Shown piece after piece: positions 49,552-59,294 of a stretch of 64,000 nt of DNA. The notes under the pieces are model-generated. The model made no database searches. It was not told the origin of the DNA and was given only the letters and a program-made list of their open reading frames with translations. Each line of letters opens with the position of its first letter. Within the stretch, counting starts at the first letter, position 1. The position numbers and the translations under genes are program-made. The stretch comes from Clostridia bacterium (GTDB lineage: Bacteria > Bacillota > Clostridia > Christensenellales > Borkfalkiaceae): contig JAFTSN010000003.1 in assembly GCA_017467275.1 (NCBI GenBank), forward strand, positions 1-64,000. Direction: 5' to 3'.

Positions 49552-49764
49552 ATGCAAGATATCGGACAAGAATTAAAAGCCCATAGGGAAGCTTGGGATT
49601 TAACGCAAACCAAGCTTGCTGACGCGACGGGGATATCCCAACAAAAAATCAGTTATTATGAGAGCGGAAAGCATTCTCCTCCGATTGAAGATTGTATTCT
49701 TCTTGCGGACTTTTATGGGATTACACTCGATGAACTTGTGGGAAGAAAAATGCGAAAATACTAA
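49552..49764 (+). CDS. XRE-family helix-turn-helix regulator, 70 aa
   Basis: Minimal phage-repressor-like DNA-binding protein: a single HTH_3 domain (LKAHREAWDLTQTKLADATGISQ, then QKISYYESGKHSP) and a short C-terminal dimerisation segment (LADFYGITLDELVGR). No ligand domain is present. GGAGG lies 8 bases before the ATG. The palindromes upstream make autoregulation likely. The neighbouring small genes on the minus strand suggest a small accessory patch, but no toxin partner is visible. Confidence 0.88.
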   Translation: MQDIGQELKAHREAWDLTQTKLADATGISQQKISYYESGKHSPPIEDCILLADFYGITLDELVGRKMRKY

Positions 49765-49799
49765 AAAAGGCTTCGGGTGGCAGGGCATACCCCCGTTTT

Positions 49800-49964
49800 T
49801 TAAGAAAGCCGTTCCATCGGCGTGAAACAGCGGCGGCAGAGTCCGCCGCTTTCTTTTGTGCAAGCGGCGCATTCGTAGCTCCCGCAGTTGGGGCAGTATC
49901 TCGCGTTTTTAATTTCCGTGAGGGCTTGGCAACGCCCGCAGGCGGTCATAGGTTTGTTTTTCAT
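49800..49964 (-). CDS. Small zinc-ribbon protein, 54 aa
   Basis: A 54-residue product with three Cys pairs: ACGRCQAL, RYCPNCGSYEC...C and GLCRRC, enough for one or two zinc sites. It starts MKNKPMTACG; this ATG is chosen because GGAG lies 9 bases upstream, while a longer start 33 bases earlier has none. The function is unknown. It converges with the XRE gene, with 35 bp between the stops, and faces away from gyrB. Confidence 0.65.
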   Translation of the reverse strand: MKNKPMTACGRCQALTEIKNARYCPNCGSYECAACTKESGGLCRRCFTPMERLS

Positions 49965-50146
49965 GGTGGTTTCTCCTTTTTTGTTCAGTATTCGCAACCG
50001 AACAAAAATAATACCCCGCGTTCAAAATGGGCGCGTATTAACGCGTATTTTTTCGCCGTCTTACAACACGGCGAGCCGCGTTTTTCGCCTTACAGCGCAT
50101 AAAACGGGGCAAAAACGGGCTTTATGGCAATAGAGTTAAAAATTAC

Positions 50147-50241
50147 TTGAAAAAAGTACGGCAATTCGCTGTACTTTTTTTTCAAAATATGTTATAATGG
50201 TTGCATAATAATATGTCGCGCACGCGTAGCGCGCGTGTGCG
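50147..50241 (+). promoter_or_regulatory. gyrB promoter region with two inverted repeats
   Basis: TTGAAAAAAGTAC (50147-50159) pairs with GTAC-T8-CAA (50171-50185), a hairpin placed where the -35 would be; a consensus TATAAT follows at 50193-50198. Just downstream a GC-rich imperfect hairpin (CGCGCACGCG/CGCGTGTGCG, about 50217-50241) sits in the 5' UTR before AGGAGG. The A/T hairpin could be a terminator of upstream RNA or a topology-sensitive element. Confidence 0.5.
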
Positions 50242-50278
50242 AGAAAAAGCAACCAATCATAGGAGGCAAGGCAACAAC

Positions 50279-52192
50279 ATGGCTGAAAGAGTAGAGGGCG
50301 AATACGGCGCGGAACAAATACAGGTTCTCGACGGTCTCGAACACATCAGAAAACGTCCGGGTATGTATATCTCGTCCACGGACGCGAAAGGGCTTCACCA
50401 CCTCGTGCATGAGGTCGTGGATAACTCGATCGACGAGGCGCTCGCGGGATATTGTACCCATATTGAGGTGTTTATCAATCCCGACGGAAGCTGTACCGTA
50501 CAGGATAACGGCCGCGGAATCCCCACGGACGTACATCCCAAGGAGGGGATTTCCACGCTTGAGGTGGTGTTTACCAAGGTCAACGCAGGCGGTAAGTTTG
50601 GCGGCGATTCGGGCTATAAGGTTTCGAGCGGCTTGCACGGCGTCGGCGTTAAGGCGGTGAACGCGCTTTCCGAATGGTTGGAAGCGGAGGTTTACCAAAA
50701 CGGTCATATTTATAAGCAGGTCTATAACCGCGGCGTGCCCCAGCGCTCTGTGGCAATTATCGGCGACACCGATAAGACGGGCACCAAGGTCACGTTCTTG
50801 CCCGACAAGGAAATTTTTGAGACCACGCTTTTTAGCTACGACACCTTAAAGGGCAGACTTCGCGAGCTTGCCTACCTCAATAAGGGCTTGCGTATTTCCC
50901 TCGAGGACACGCGCGCGGGACAGGAGCAGAAAGACTCTTTCTGCTACGAGGGCGGTATCTGCTCGTTTGTCGAGGAGCTAAATAAGAATCGCGACGAGCT
51001 CTTATTCCCCGCACCCGTCTATTTCGAGGAGATGGAGGGCGACACCATCTGCGAGGTTGCGATCCAATATAACGAGAGCTATAACGAGGTTATTTACAGC
51101 TACGCAAACAACGTCAACACGATCGACGGCGGTACGCACGTCGAGGGTTTGAAGCTCGCGCTTACGAAAGTTATTAACGAGGCGGGCAGAAAGCTCAACG
51201 TCTTAAAGGAAAACGATAAGCTCACGGGCGAGGACGTCCGCGAGGGCATCACGGCGGTTGTATCCGTCAAGCTTGTCGACGCGCAGTTTGAATCGCAGAC
51301 CAAGGACAAGCTGAATAACTCCACAATCCGCTCCTTTGTCAACCGTTGCGTGACCGAGCACATGAGCACCTTCCTTGAGGAGAATCCCGCGGTGGCGCGT
51401 GAGCTTGTGCTTCGCTGTATCACGGCGCAAAAAGCTCGCGACGCGGCGAGAAACGCCCGCGATCTCACGAGAAGAAAGGGCATTTTAGAGAGCACGACGC
51501 TGCCCGGTAAGCTCGCCGATTGTTCGGATAAGCGCAGTGAGCTTTGCGAAATTTATATCGTCGAGGGTGACTCGGCAGGCGGCACGGCAAAGCAGGGCCG
51601 CGACAGACGTTTCCAAGCCATTCTGCCCTTGAGAGGTAAGATCTTGAACGTGGAAAAGGTCAGACTTAACCGTGTGCTTGAAAACGAGGAGATTAAGTCC
51701 ATGATCACGGCGTTCGGCTGTGGCATTTTGGACGATTTCGACGAGAGTAAGCTCCGTTACGACCGTATTATCTCCATGACGGATGCGGACGTCGACGGTG
51801 CGCATATCCGAATCCTGCTGTTCACTTTCCTGTTCCGCTATATGCGGCCCCTCATTGAGCACGGGCACGTGTATTCCGCGCTTCCGCCCCTCTATAAGGC
51901 GACGAGCAAAGGGAAAGAGGACTACCTCTATTCGGAGGAGGAGAAGCTCGAATACGACAAGAATGCGACGGGTAAGGTCGAATACCAGCGTTATAAGGGT
52001 CTTGGCGAAATGAGCAAAGAACAGCTTTGGGAAACAACCATGAACCCCGCGACGCGCACGCTGATCCGCGTGACCATGAAGGACGCGGCGGAAGCGGACC
52101 AGATGTTCTCTATGCTCATGGGCGAAAATCCCGAATTGAGAAGAAAGTTTATCGAAGAGAACGCGTCTTTGGTCACTGACCTCGATATATAA
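50279..52192 (+). CDS. gyrB: DNA gyrase subunit B
   Basis: ATPase subunit of gyrase. The 637-residue product has the GHKL ATPase domain (VDNSIDEALAG, DNGRGIPTD, GLHGVGVKAVNALS), the transducer domain, and the Toprim domain with EGDSAGG, PLRGKILNVEK and TDADVDGAHI, whose Glu and Asp residues bind the catalytic Mg. It ends with the gyrase-type IEENA...LDI tail (no 170-aa insert, so it is the short Gram-positive type). The ATG at 50279 follows ATAGGAGG; an upstream in-frame start lacks an SD. gyrA lies 18 bp downstream. The gyrB-gyrA pair is here away from recF/dnaN, which is a lineage detail worth noting. Confidence 0.97.
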   Translation: MAERVEGEYGAEQIQVLDGLEHIRKRPGMYISSTDAKGLHHLVHEVVDNSIDEALAGYCTHIEVFINPDGSCTVQDNGRGIPTDVHPKEGISTLEVVFTKVNAGGKFGGDSGYKVSSGLHGVGVKAVNALSEWLEAEVYQNGHIYKQVYNRGVPQRSVAIIGDTDKTGTKVTFLPDKEIFETTLFSYDTLKGRLRELAYLNKGLRISLEDTRAGQEQKDSFCYEGGICSFVEELNKNRDELLFPAPVYFEEMEGDTICEVAIQYNESYNEVIYSYANNVNTIDGGTHVEGLKLALTKVINEAGRKLNVLKENDKLTGEDVREGITAVVSVKLVDAQFESQTKDKLNNSTIRSFVNRCVTEHMSTFLEENPAVARELVLRCITAQKARDAARNARDLTRRKGILESTTLPGKLADCSDKRSELCEIYIVEGDSAGGTAKQGRDRRFQAILPLRGKILNVEKVRLNRVLENEEIKSMITAFGCGILDDFDESKLRYDRIISMTDADVDGAHIRILLFTFLFRYMRPLIEHGHVYSALPPLYKATSKGKEDYLYSEEEKLEYDKNATGKVEYQRYKGLGEMSKEQLWETTMNPATRTLIRVTMKDAAEADQMFSMLMGENPELRRKFIEENASLVTDLDI

Positions 52193-52210
52193 GGTAAGGA
52201 GTAAAAGAAA

Positions 52211-54829
52211 ATGGCTAAAAAAGATACGAGTCCGGAATTAACCGAAGAATTTAGAAAAACCCTTGCCATGACGAAAATGCTCGACATGGAGGTGGACGAG
52301 GAGCTGAAGCGTTCCTTTATCGCCTACGCCATGGCGGTCAACAAATCGCGCGCCATTCCCGACGTTCGCGACGGCTTGAAGCCCGTGCACAGACGTATTC
52401 TCTTCTCAATGCACGAAATGGGTCTTTATAACGATAAGGCATACAGAAAGTGCGCCCGTATCGTCGGCGACTGTATGGGTAAGTACCACCCCCACGGCGA
52501 CAGCTCCGTTTACGACGCTTTGGTTCGTCTCGCGCAGGATTTCACAATCAATTTCCCGCTTGTCGACGGTCACGGAAACTTCGGCTCCGTCGACGGTGAC
52601 CCCCCCGCGGCTATGCGTTACACCGAGGCAAGACTCACCAAGCTCGCGGCGGAAATGCTGAAGGACCTCGATAAGGAGACGGTGGACTTTATCCCCAACT
52701 TTGACGGCAGCGAGGAAGAACCCACCGTTCTTCCCGCGAGATATCCCAACCTGCTTGTCAACGGTTCGGACGGTATCGCCGTCGGTATGGCGACGAATAT
52801 CCCGCCCCACAATCTTGCGGAAGTGATCGACGGCACCGTTGCCATGATCGATAATCCCGAGATCACGATCGACGAGCTCATGGAGTATATTCCCGCACCC
52901 GATTTCCCTACGGGAGGCATCATTATGGGCAGAAGCGGAATCCGCAACGCCTACCGCACCGGTCAAGGCAAGATTGTGATTCGCTCCAAGTGCGAGATCG
53001 AGGACTACGGCACGGGCGGTAACACCCGTCAGCGTATCGTGATCACAGAGCTTCCCTATCAGGTTAACAAGGCGATGCTCATTAAGACGATCGCAGACAT
53101 GGTCAAGGATAAACGCCTCGAGGGCATCTCCGATATCCGCGAGGAGTCGGATAGACACGGTATGCGTATCGTGATCGAGTGCAAGAAGGACGCAAATGCG
53201 CAGGTCGTTTTGAACACCCTTTATAAGCGCACCAACTTGCAGATTTCCGACGGTATTATCATGCTCGCGCTCGTCGAGAACGGCACCGAGCCCAAGACGC
53301 TCAATCTCCACGACTTTATCTATCAGTATCTGGAGCACCAGAAAGAGGTCATCACGCGCAGAACGCGCTTTGAACTCAATAAGACGGAGGAGCGCGCGCA
53401 CATCGTCGCGGGTCTCGTCCTCGCGCTTGCGAATATCGACGAGGTCATTAAAATCATTAAGGAATCGTCGGATAAGAACGTCGCGATTGAACGCCTGACG
53501 GCGACCTTTGCGCTCGACGAAAAGCAGGCGAACGCGATTCTCGAAATGAGACTGCAAAGGCTTACCTCGCTCGAGGTGGAGAAGCTTAAAGAGGAGCTCG
53601 CTGCGCTCGAAGCGACGATCGCTGACCTTAAGGACATTCTCGCCAACGAGAGCCGCGTGCTTGCGATCATTCGCGCCGATCTTCTCGACGTTAAGAACCG
53701 CTATCCCTCGCCGAGAAAGACGGAGATCTCCGTCGACTACGGCTCGATCGAGGAAGCGGACCTCATCGACAGAGAGGACGTCGTGATCTCGATCACGCAC
53801 ACGGGCTATATTAAGCGTCTCCCCGTTGCCGAATATAAAGCGCAGCACCGCGGCGGTATGGGGATCACGGGCCACAAGCCCAAGGACGAGGACTACGTGG
53901 AGAAAATGTTCATTGCCTCCACGCACGACGATATCCTGCTCTTCTCCAACTTCGGTAAGGTCTATTCGATCAAGGGCTACGAAATCCCCGAAGCCAACCG
54001 CACGGCGCGCGGCAGGGCGGTGGTCAATATCGTCCAGCTCGATCCGGGCGAAAAGATTGCGACCGTTCTTCCCAAGAAAGAGGACGGACAGGGCTATATC
54101 GTACTCGCCACCAAGCGCGGTCTGATCAAAAAGACCACCACGGACGAATACTCCCGCATCATGCGTAACGGTAAGATCGCAATCAAGCTCAACGAGGGCG
54201 ACGAGATCATTTCCGTGCACTTCACGACGGGTGAAAACGAGATTATCGTCGCGTCCCGTTCGGGCAAGTGTATCCGTTTCCACGAAAGCAATATCCGTCC
54301 CATGGGCAGAACGGCGGCGGGCGTCAAGGCGATGCGCCTTTCCAAAGAGGACGTGCTCGTCGATATGCTCGTGATCGATCCCGCTTGCGATATCTTCACG
54401 CTGACCTCCAAGGGCTACGGCAAGCGCTCCTCCATCGAGGATTACCGCTTACAGCGCAGAGCAGGTAAGGGTATCAAGGCAGGTATCTTTAACGATAAGA
54501 CGGGTGAGCTTGTAAACTTGAAGCTTGTCAACGACGAAAACGACATCATGATTATCACGACCTCGGGCGTTATTATCCGTATGCACGCCGACGCGATCAC
54601 GCGGATCGGGCGCAATACCCGCGGCGTAAAGGTTATGAACGTCAAGGGCAGCGAGGTTGCAACGGTCGACGTCACCGAGCGTGACGACGAAGCGGAGGTG
54701 GAAGCCCCCGAGGAAACCGAGCTTTCGGCAGAGGCTTTGGCAGAAGCGCAGGCGGCGGCACAAGCCGAGGCGCAGGAGCCTGATGACGACGAACCCGCAA
54801 CGGATGACGAAGCTTCGGAAGAAGAATAA
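52211..54829 (+). CDS. gyrA: DNA gyrase subunit A
   Basis: Breakage-reunion subunit of gyrase, 872 residues. The quinolone-resistance region reads [20 protein letters not shown], with Ser and Asp at the positions equal to E. coli Ser83 and Asp87, i.e. the wild-type susceptible pattern. The catalytic Tyr is in AMRYTEARL. The C-terminal beta-pinwheel starts near residue 515 and contains [13 protein letters not shown], a GyrA-box-like sequence that supports gyrase rather than ParC. After it comes an acidic Glu/Ala-rich tail of about 50 residues. The start follows AAGGAG. Confidence 0.96.
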   Translation: MAKKDTSPELTEEFRKTLAMTKMLDMEVDEELKRSFIAYAMAVNKSRAIPDVRDGLKPVHRRILFSMHEMGLYNDKAYRKCARIVGDCMGKYHPHGDSSVYDALVRLAQDFTINFPLVDGHGNFGSVDGDPPAAMRYTEARLTKLAAEMLKDLDKETVDFIPNFDGSEEEPTVLPARYPNLLVNGSDGIAVGMATNIPPHNLAEVIDGTVAMIDNPEITIDELMEYIPAPDFPTGGIIMGRSGIRNAYRTGQGKIVIRSKCEIEDYGTGGNTRQRIVITELPYQVNKAMLIKTIADMVKDKRLEGISDIREESDRHGMRIVIECKKDANAQVVLNTLYKRTNLQISDGIIMLALVENGTEPKTLNLHDFIYQYLEHQKEVITRRTRFELNKTEERAHIVAGLVLALANIDEVIKIIKESSDKNVAIERLTATFALDEKQANAILEMRLQRLTSLEVEKLKEELAALEATIADLKDILANESRVLAIIRADLLDVKNRYPSPRKTEISVDYGSIEEADLIDREDVVISITHTGYIKRLPVAEYKAQHRGGMGITGHKPKDEDYVEKMFIASTHDDILLFSNFGKVYSIKGYEIPEANRTARGRAVVNIVQLDPGEKIATVLPKKEDGQGYIVLATKRGLIKKTTTDEYSRIMRNGKIAIKLNEGDEIISVHFTTGENEIIVASRSGKCIRFHESNIRPMGRTAAGVKAMRLSKEDVLVDMLVIDPACDIFTLTSKGYGKRSSIEDYRLQRRAGKGIKAGIFNDKTGELVNLKLVNDENDIMIITTSGVIIRMHADAITRIGRNTRGVKVMNVKGSEVATVDVTERDDEAEVEAPEETELSAEALAEAQAAAQAEAQEPDDDEPATDDEASEEE

Positions 54830-54850
54830 GAATTCGGCAAAACAAAACAG

Positions 54851-54880
54851 CACCCCGACGGATTCCGTCGGGGTGTCGTT
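54851..54880. terminator. Bidirectional terminator between gyrA and the P-type ATPase gene
   Basis: A perfect 11-bp stem CACCCCGACGG (54851-54861) with CCGTCGGGGTG (54865-54875), followed on the plus strand by TCGTTTATT and on the minus strand by a T-rich stretch. Confidence 0.85.
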
Positions 54881-54901
54881 TATTATTCGTAAGAAAAAGG
54901 G

Positions 54902-57796
54902 TTATTCGTCGGCGGGATTGAACATGTCGAAGAAGCGAATGAGGATGCTCGACATAGGGATTGCCGCCTGTACCACAACGATCAAAAGCAGGATTTGACT
55001 CACGCTGAATTTCAGCGTATCCCAACCCTCGTAGACGATATTCCCGAGCACGGGCACGCAAACGACGGTCACGCAGAGCGCCGCCACCAGCCCGAATAGA
55101 GTCGCTCTTAAAACGTTCATGGGCTGACAGATGCGATATAGCATCACAAGCCCCGTAAACGTCAAGGTCAGCATCAGCATGGCGTTATAGACGTCCACCG
55201 TTTCGCCCGTCGCCGTCGTGTAAGTGAAGATCTCCGAGAGAGAGGAGAGGCGAACAACGTAGAGCGCGAGAATTCCGAACGCCATAGTGAGCGCACCGGG
55301 TAGAGCCCTGCTGATAACGAACGGGATAAACTTGCCTTGCACGCGGTTGGTGTTGGGCTGCAGGGAAAGAACGAAGGACGGAATCGCACTGATAAACATT
55401 TCATACATCATCATGTTGTTCGTCGTGAAGAAGTAAACGCTTCCCGTGAGGATGCAAACCGCCGCAAGAATAACCGTCAAAAAGGTTTTCATGATATAGA
55501 GCGAAGCGGAGTTTTTGATGTTGTTGATGACTCGTCTGCCCTCGTTCACAATCTTGGGCATGGACGCAAAGTTATTGTCCTGTAAAACGAGGTTGGAGAC
55601 GTTTCTCGCCGCGTCGCTGCCCGAAGCCACGGAAACGGCACAATCCGCTTCCTTCATGGCAAGAATATCGTTCACGCCGTCGCCCGTCATGGCAACGGTG
55701 TTCCCCGCGTTTTTGATCGAGCGCACGAGTATGGCTTTCTGCTCGGGCGTCACGCGCCCAAAGACGGTGTATTCGTTCGCCGCCGCCTCGACCTCGAGAT
55801 CGGAAAGCCCTTCAAGCGAGATATATTGCGCCGCGTTTTCAATGCCTGCTCGCCGCGCAACCTCGGAAACGGTCACGGGATTATCGCCCGAAATGACTTT
55901 GACGGCAACGTCGTTCTCCTTAAACCAACGAATGGTCTCGATTGCGTCCGGACGAATATTGTCCGAAAGGGTAATCACGGCAATCGGACGGAAAGACGCG
56001 GGCAGCTTATCGCCCTGAATAGGGGAGGGCGAATGGGCAAGCACGATCACGCGAAGCCCCATTTGCGCATATTGCTTCACGAGCTTTTCCACGCGTTGAG
56101 GCATAGGCTTTAACACAAATTCAGGCGCGCCCATGGCGAACGTACCGACGTCGCCAAACGTCACGGCAGAAAGCTTTCTAGCGGACGAGAAAGGCATGAG
56201 CGCGGTCGCGTTCAACGCTGCGGAATGTCCGAAGCGATCGTAGAGCGCGATCGCCGTCTGGTTATTGTCGCCGAGCGCGGAGAGCATGGAGCCTAAAATA
56301 TCGTCCACGGTATATTCGGTCGGGTTGTTCAAAAGCACACAGTCGCTCACTCTCATTCTGCCGTCCGTGATAGTGCCCGTCTTGTCAAGACATAAGACGT
56401 TCACGCGCGCGAGCATTTCAAGAGAGTACATATCCTGTACAAGCGTGTTATATTTTGCGAGACGGATCATGCCGACGGAGAGAGCAACGGTCGTTAACAG
56501 CAGAAGACCAGAGGGGATCATACCGATTACAACCGAGCAGGTGCGTTGAATGGCGTCGTTCATTAAAGGATCTCCCGAAATGAGCACGCGGATAAACCCG
56601 CCCGCCGCCTTGATCGCGCCCCAGTCCCCGCCGAGATTTTTGAAATTGGTCAGGAACATGAAAATGCCCACAGGCACGATCATAAGACCGATAAACTTGA
56701 TAAACAGGCTAATCGAATTGATAATCTCGGAATTGGGACGGACGTACTTTTTCGCCCGCGCCGTCAGCTTACTGATATACGTGTCCTCGGCAACCTTATC
56801 CACGCGCACGGCGAGATGTCCGCTTGCGACGAACGAGCCCGCGAAGAGCTGATCGCCATACTCTTTTTTAATAGGCACCGATTCGCCCGTCAAAAGGGAT
56901 TCGTTGAGCTCGCCCGAGCCCTCGAGCATAATGCAGTCCGCGGGCACCTGTTGCCCCGTCGAAAGGAAGAGAATATCGTCCACGACGATGTCCTCAACGG
57001 CGATCTCCGTTTTCTTTCCGTTCCGCATGACGAGCGCAACGGGCGAGGAGAGGATCGCCAGCTTATCGATCTTGCGTTTCGCGCGAATCTCCTGCACGAT
57101 ACCCATAACGATGTTCGCGAGGAAGATAAAGACGAACGTGAACTGCGAGAAAGGGGCGCGCGCCGCCGCGAGCGCCAGTGCCGCAAGCAAGCACAAAAGG
57201 TTGAAGAACGTGCACACGTTGCTCACGAAAATGCTTCTATACGTTTTGGAATACTTCTTTCCCGTGTAGTTGGTCAAGCCCGCTTCCACGCGTTCGTTGA
57301 CCTGTGCTTCCGAGAGCCCGCGGTCGACGTCGGCATTAAACCGAACAACCTCCGCTTCCGTTTTTTTATTCTTCTTTCTGCGTTTTTCGCGTTCGATTCG
57401 CTCTTTTTTGTCCGCTTTCGCCTGTGCTGTATCCACGGCGGGTTTTTCCGTCGTCTCGGACATGGGTGCTTTCTTTTGCGAAGAAAGCGCCTTAGCCGCT
57501 CTCTTTTCGGCGGCTTCTTTCTCCTTTTGGGCTTTTTTGGCTGCTTTTTTTGCCGCCTTTTCCGCTTTCGGGTCTTTAGGCGGCGCTATTTTGGTTGGAT
57601 TTACTGCCGTTCCCTTTTTGGGTACCACGGGTTTTGCCGGCGCGGGTGCGGACGTGGGCACGTTTGAGGGACGCTTCACGCCTACTGTGTTCGGCTTTGC
57701 GGCGGGCATGGGTTTAAGGTGTTTTTTCTCGCCCGTCGCGTTTGAATTTTTTTTCGGATCGACGTTTTTCGTCGGATCCTTTTTGTCTGAAATCAT
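54902..57796 (-). CDS. P-type cation ATPase with long basic N-terminal extension
   Basis: Ion pump of the HAD/P-type ATPase superfamily, 964 residues. Core motifs are LLTGESVPI (actuator), CLDKTGTITDGRM with the phosphorylated Asp, and MTGDGVNDILAMKEADCA (hinge). The C-terminal helices and the sequence around helix 4 resemble the CtpE-like calcium or unspecific cation pumps of Gram-positives. No CPx motif is present, so it is not a heavy-metal pump. The first 150 or so residues are a Lys/Pro/Ala-rich stretch (KPMPAAKPN..., KAEKAAKKAAKKAQKEKEAA) absent from typical relatives. The ATG at 57796 is chosen because GGAG lies 9 bases upstream. It converges with gyrA and diverges from serS. Confidence 0.9.
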   Translation of the reverse strand: MISDKKDPTKNVDPKKNSNATGEKKHLKPMPAAKPNTVGVKRPSNVPTSAPAPAKPVVPKKGTAVNPTKIAPPKDPKAEKAAKKAAKKAQKEKEAAEKRAAKALSSQKKAPMSETTEKPAVDTAQAKADKKERIEREKRRKKNKKTEAEVVRFNADVDRGLSEAQVNERVEAGLTNYTGKKYSKTYRSIFVSNVCTFFNLLCLLAALALAAARAPFSQFTFVFIFLANIVMGIVQEIRAKRKIDKLAILSSPVALVMRNGKKTEIAVEDIVVDDILFLSTGQQVPADCIMLEGSGELNESLLTGESVPIKKEYGDQLFAGSFVASGHLAVRVDKVAEDTYISKLTARAKKYVRPNSEIINSISLFIKFIGLMIVPVGIFMFLTNFKNLGGDWGAIKAAGGFIRVLISGDPLMNDAIQRTCSVVIGMIPSGLLLLTTVALSVGMIRLAKYNTLVQDMYSLEMLARVNVLCLDKTGTITDGRMRVSDCVLLNNPTEYTVDDILGSMLSALGDNNQTAIALYDRFGHSAALNATALMPFSSARKLSAVTFGDVGTFAMGAPEFVLKPMPQRVEKLVKQYAQMGLRVIVLAHSPSPIQGDKLPASFRPIAVITLSDNIRPDAIETIRWFKENDVAVKVISGDNPVTVSEVARRAGIENAAQYISLEGLSDLEVEAAANEYTVFGRVTPEQKAILVRSIKNAGNTVAMTGDGVNDILAMKEADCAVSVASGSDAARNVSNLVLQDNNFASMPKIVNEGRRVINNIKNSASLYIMKTFLTVILAAVCILTGSVYFFTTNNMMMYEMFISAIPSFVLSLQPNTNRVQGKFIPFVISRALPGALTMAFGILALYVVRLSSLSEIFTYTTATGETVDVYNAMLMLTLTFTGLVMLYRICQPMNVLRATLFGLVAALCVTVVCVPVLGNIVYEGWDTLKFSVSQILLLIVVVQAAIPMSSILIRFFDMFNPADE

Positions 57797-57899
57797 GTTT
57801 TCATCACTCCGATAGATCAAAGTACGTAATCATTATAGCATAAGCGGGAGAAAATTACAAGTTTTTTAAGGAAATTCCTTTGGTTTGATTTGGATTTAA

Positions 57900-57928
57900 T
57901 TGCTTTTGGTAAGCGAAAGTAGTATAAT
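57900..57928 (+). promoter_or_regulatory. Promoter of serS
   Basis: TTGCTT (57900-57905) and consensus TATAAT (57923-57928), 17-base spacer, about 67 bases before the serS ATG. The leader between them is too short for a T-box and shows no T-box motif. Confidence 0.7.
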
Positions 57929-57995
57929 ATTGTAAAAAGGCGGCGTTTTGAGGTAGTTTATACCCAAAGGTAAAAACGCGCGGAGGAATTTAACC

Positions 57996-59285
57996 ATGAT
58001 CGATATCAACCTTATCAGAAACAATCCCGACCTTGTTCGCGAGAATATCAAGCGGAAATTTCAGGACAGAAAGCTTCCCCTTGTGGACGAAGTGCTTGCG
58101 CTCGATTTAAAGCGCCGTGCCTTGATTGCAGAGGGCGACGCGCTCCGTTCTTCCCGCAACACCCTCTCCAAGCAGGTGGGTATGCACATGAAAGCGGGCA
58201 ATAAAGAGGAGGCGGAAAAGGTCAAAGCGCAGGTGGTTGCAAACGCCGAGCGCCTTGCCGCCATCGAAAAGGAGAGCGAGGAGGTCGAAGCCGCACTGAA
58301 AAAAGCGATGATGGCAATTCCCAATATCGTCGCACCCGACGTTCCCGTGGGTAAGGACGATTCAGAAAACGTCGAATTACAGCGTTTCGGCGAGCCCGTC
58401 GTGCCCGACTTTGAAATTCCTTACCATCTCGACATTTTGGAAAACCTCGACGGCGTGGACGTCGATTCTGCCCGCCGTACCTCGGGACAGGGCTTCTACT
58501 ATTTGACGGGCGATATTGCCCGCCTGCATTCCGCGGTGTTGACCTATGCCCGCGACTTCATGATCGACAAGGGCTTCACCTATGTGATCCCGCCCTATAT
58601 GATCCACGGCGACGTTGTTTCGGGTGTCATGAGCTTCGACGAAATGGAGAACATGATGTATAAGATCGAGGGGGAGGATCTCTATTTGATCGGCACCTCC
58701 GAGCATTCCATGATCGGCCGTTTCATGGGTCAGATCATCGACGGAAATAAGCTCCCTTTAACGCTCACGAGCTATTCCCCTTGCTTCCGTAAGGAGAAAG
58801 GCGCGCACGGTATTGAGGAGCGCGGTATCTACCGTATCCACCAATTTGAAAAACAGGAAATGATCGTCGTCTGCCGTCCCGAGGAGAGCAACGAATGGTA
58901 TGAAAAGCTTTGGTCTTACACGGTGGAGCTTTTCCGCTCGCTGGATATTCCCGTTCGTCAGCTCGGCTGCTGCACGGGCGACCTTGCGGATCTTAAATAT
59001 AAGAGCTGTGACGTCGAGGCATGGAGCCCTAGACAGAAAAAATATTTCGAGGTCGGTTCCTGTTCCAACCTGACCGACGCACAGGCGCGCCGCCTGTCTA
59101 TTCGCTATAAGGATTCGGACGGCAAGACAAAGCTCGCGCACACTTTGAACAACACGGTCGTTGCGCCCCCGCGTATGCTGATCGCATTTGTGGAAAACCA
59201 TCTGCAAGCGGACGGAAGCGTTAGGATTCCCGAGGCTCTGCAGCCGTACATGGGCGGCAAGAAATCGATCAATCCCTCCAAGTAA
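57996..59285 (+). CDS. serS: Seryl-tRNA synthetase
   Basis: Class II synthetase charging tRNA-Ser. The 429-residue length is standard. An N-terminal coiled-coil arm for tRNA binding (about residues 30-105) is followed by the catalytic core with motif 2 FRKEKGAHGIEERGIYRIHQ (R and E for ATP) and motif 3 near the end (NTVVAPPRMLIAFVENHLQ). CGGAGG lies 11 bases before the ATG. The exonuclease gene begins 9 bases after its stop, so the two are cotranscribed. Confidence 0.97.
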   Translation: MIDINLIRNNPDLVRENIKRKFQDRKLPLVDEVLALDLKRRALIAEGDALRSSRNTLSKQVGMHMKAGNKEEAEKVKAQVVANAERLAAIEKESEEVEAALKKAMMAIPNIVAPDVPVGKDDSENVELQRFGEPVVPDFEIPYHLDILENLDGVDVDSARRTSGQGFYYLTGDIARLHSAVLTYARDFMIDKGFTYVIPPYMIHGDVVSGVMSFDEMENMMYKIEGEDLYLIGTSEHSMIGRFMGQIIDGNKLPLTLTSYSPCFRKEKGAHGIEERGIYRIHQFEKQEMIVVCRPEESNEWYEKLWSYTVELFRSLDIPVRQLGCCTGDLADLKYKSCDVEAWSPRQKKYFEVGSCSNLTDAQARRLSIRYKDSDGKTKLAHTLNNTVVAPPRMLIAFVENHLQADGSVRIPEALQPYMGGKKSINPSK

Positions 59286-59294
59286 GGACCGATT

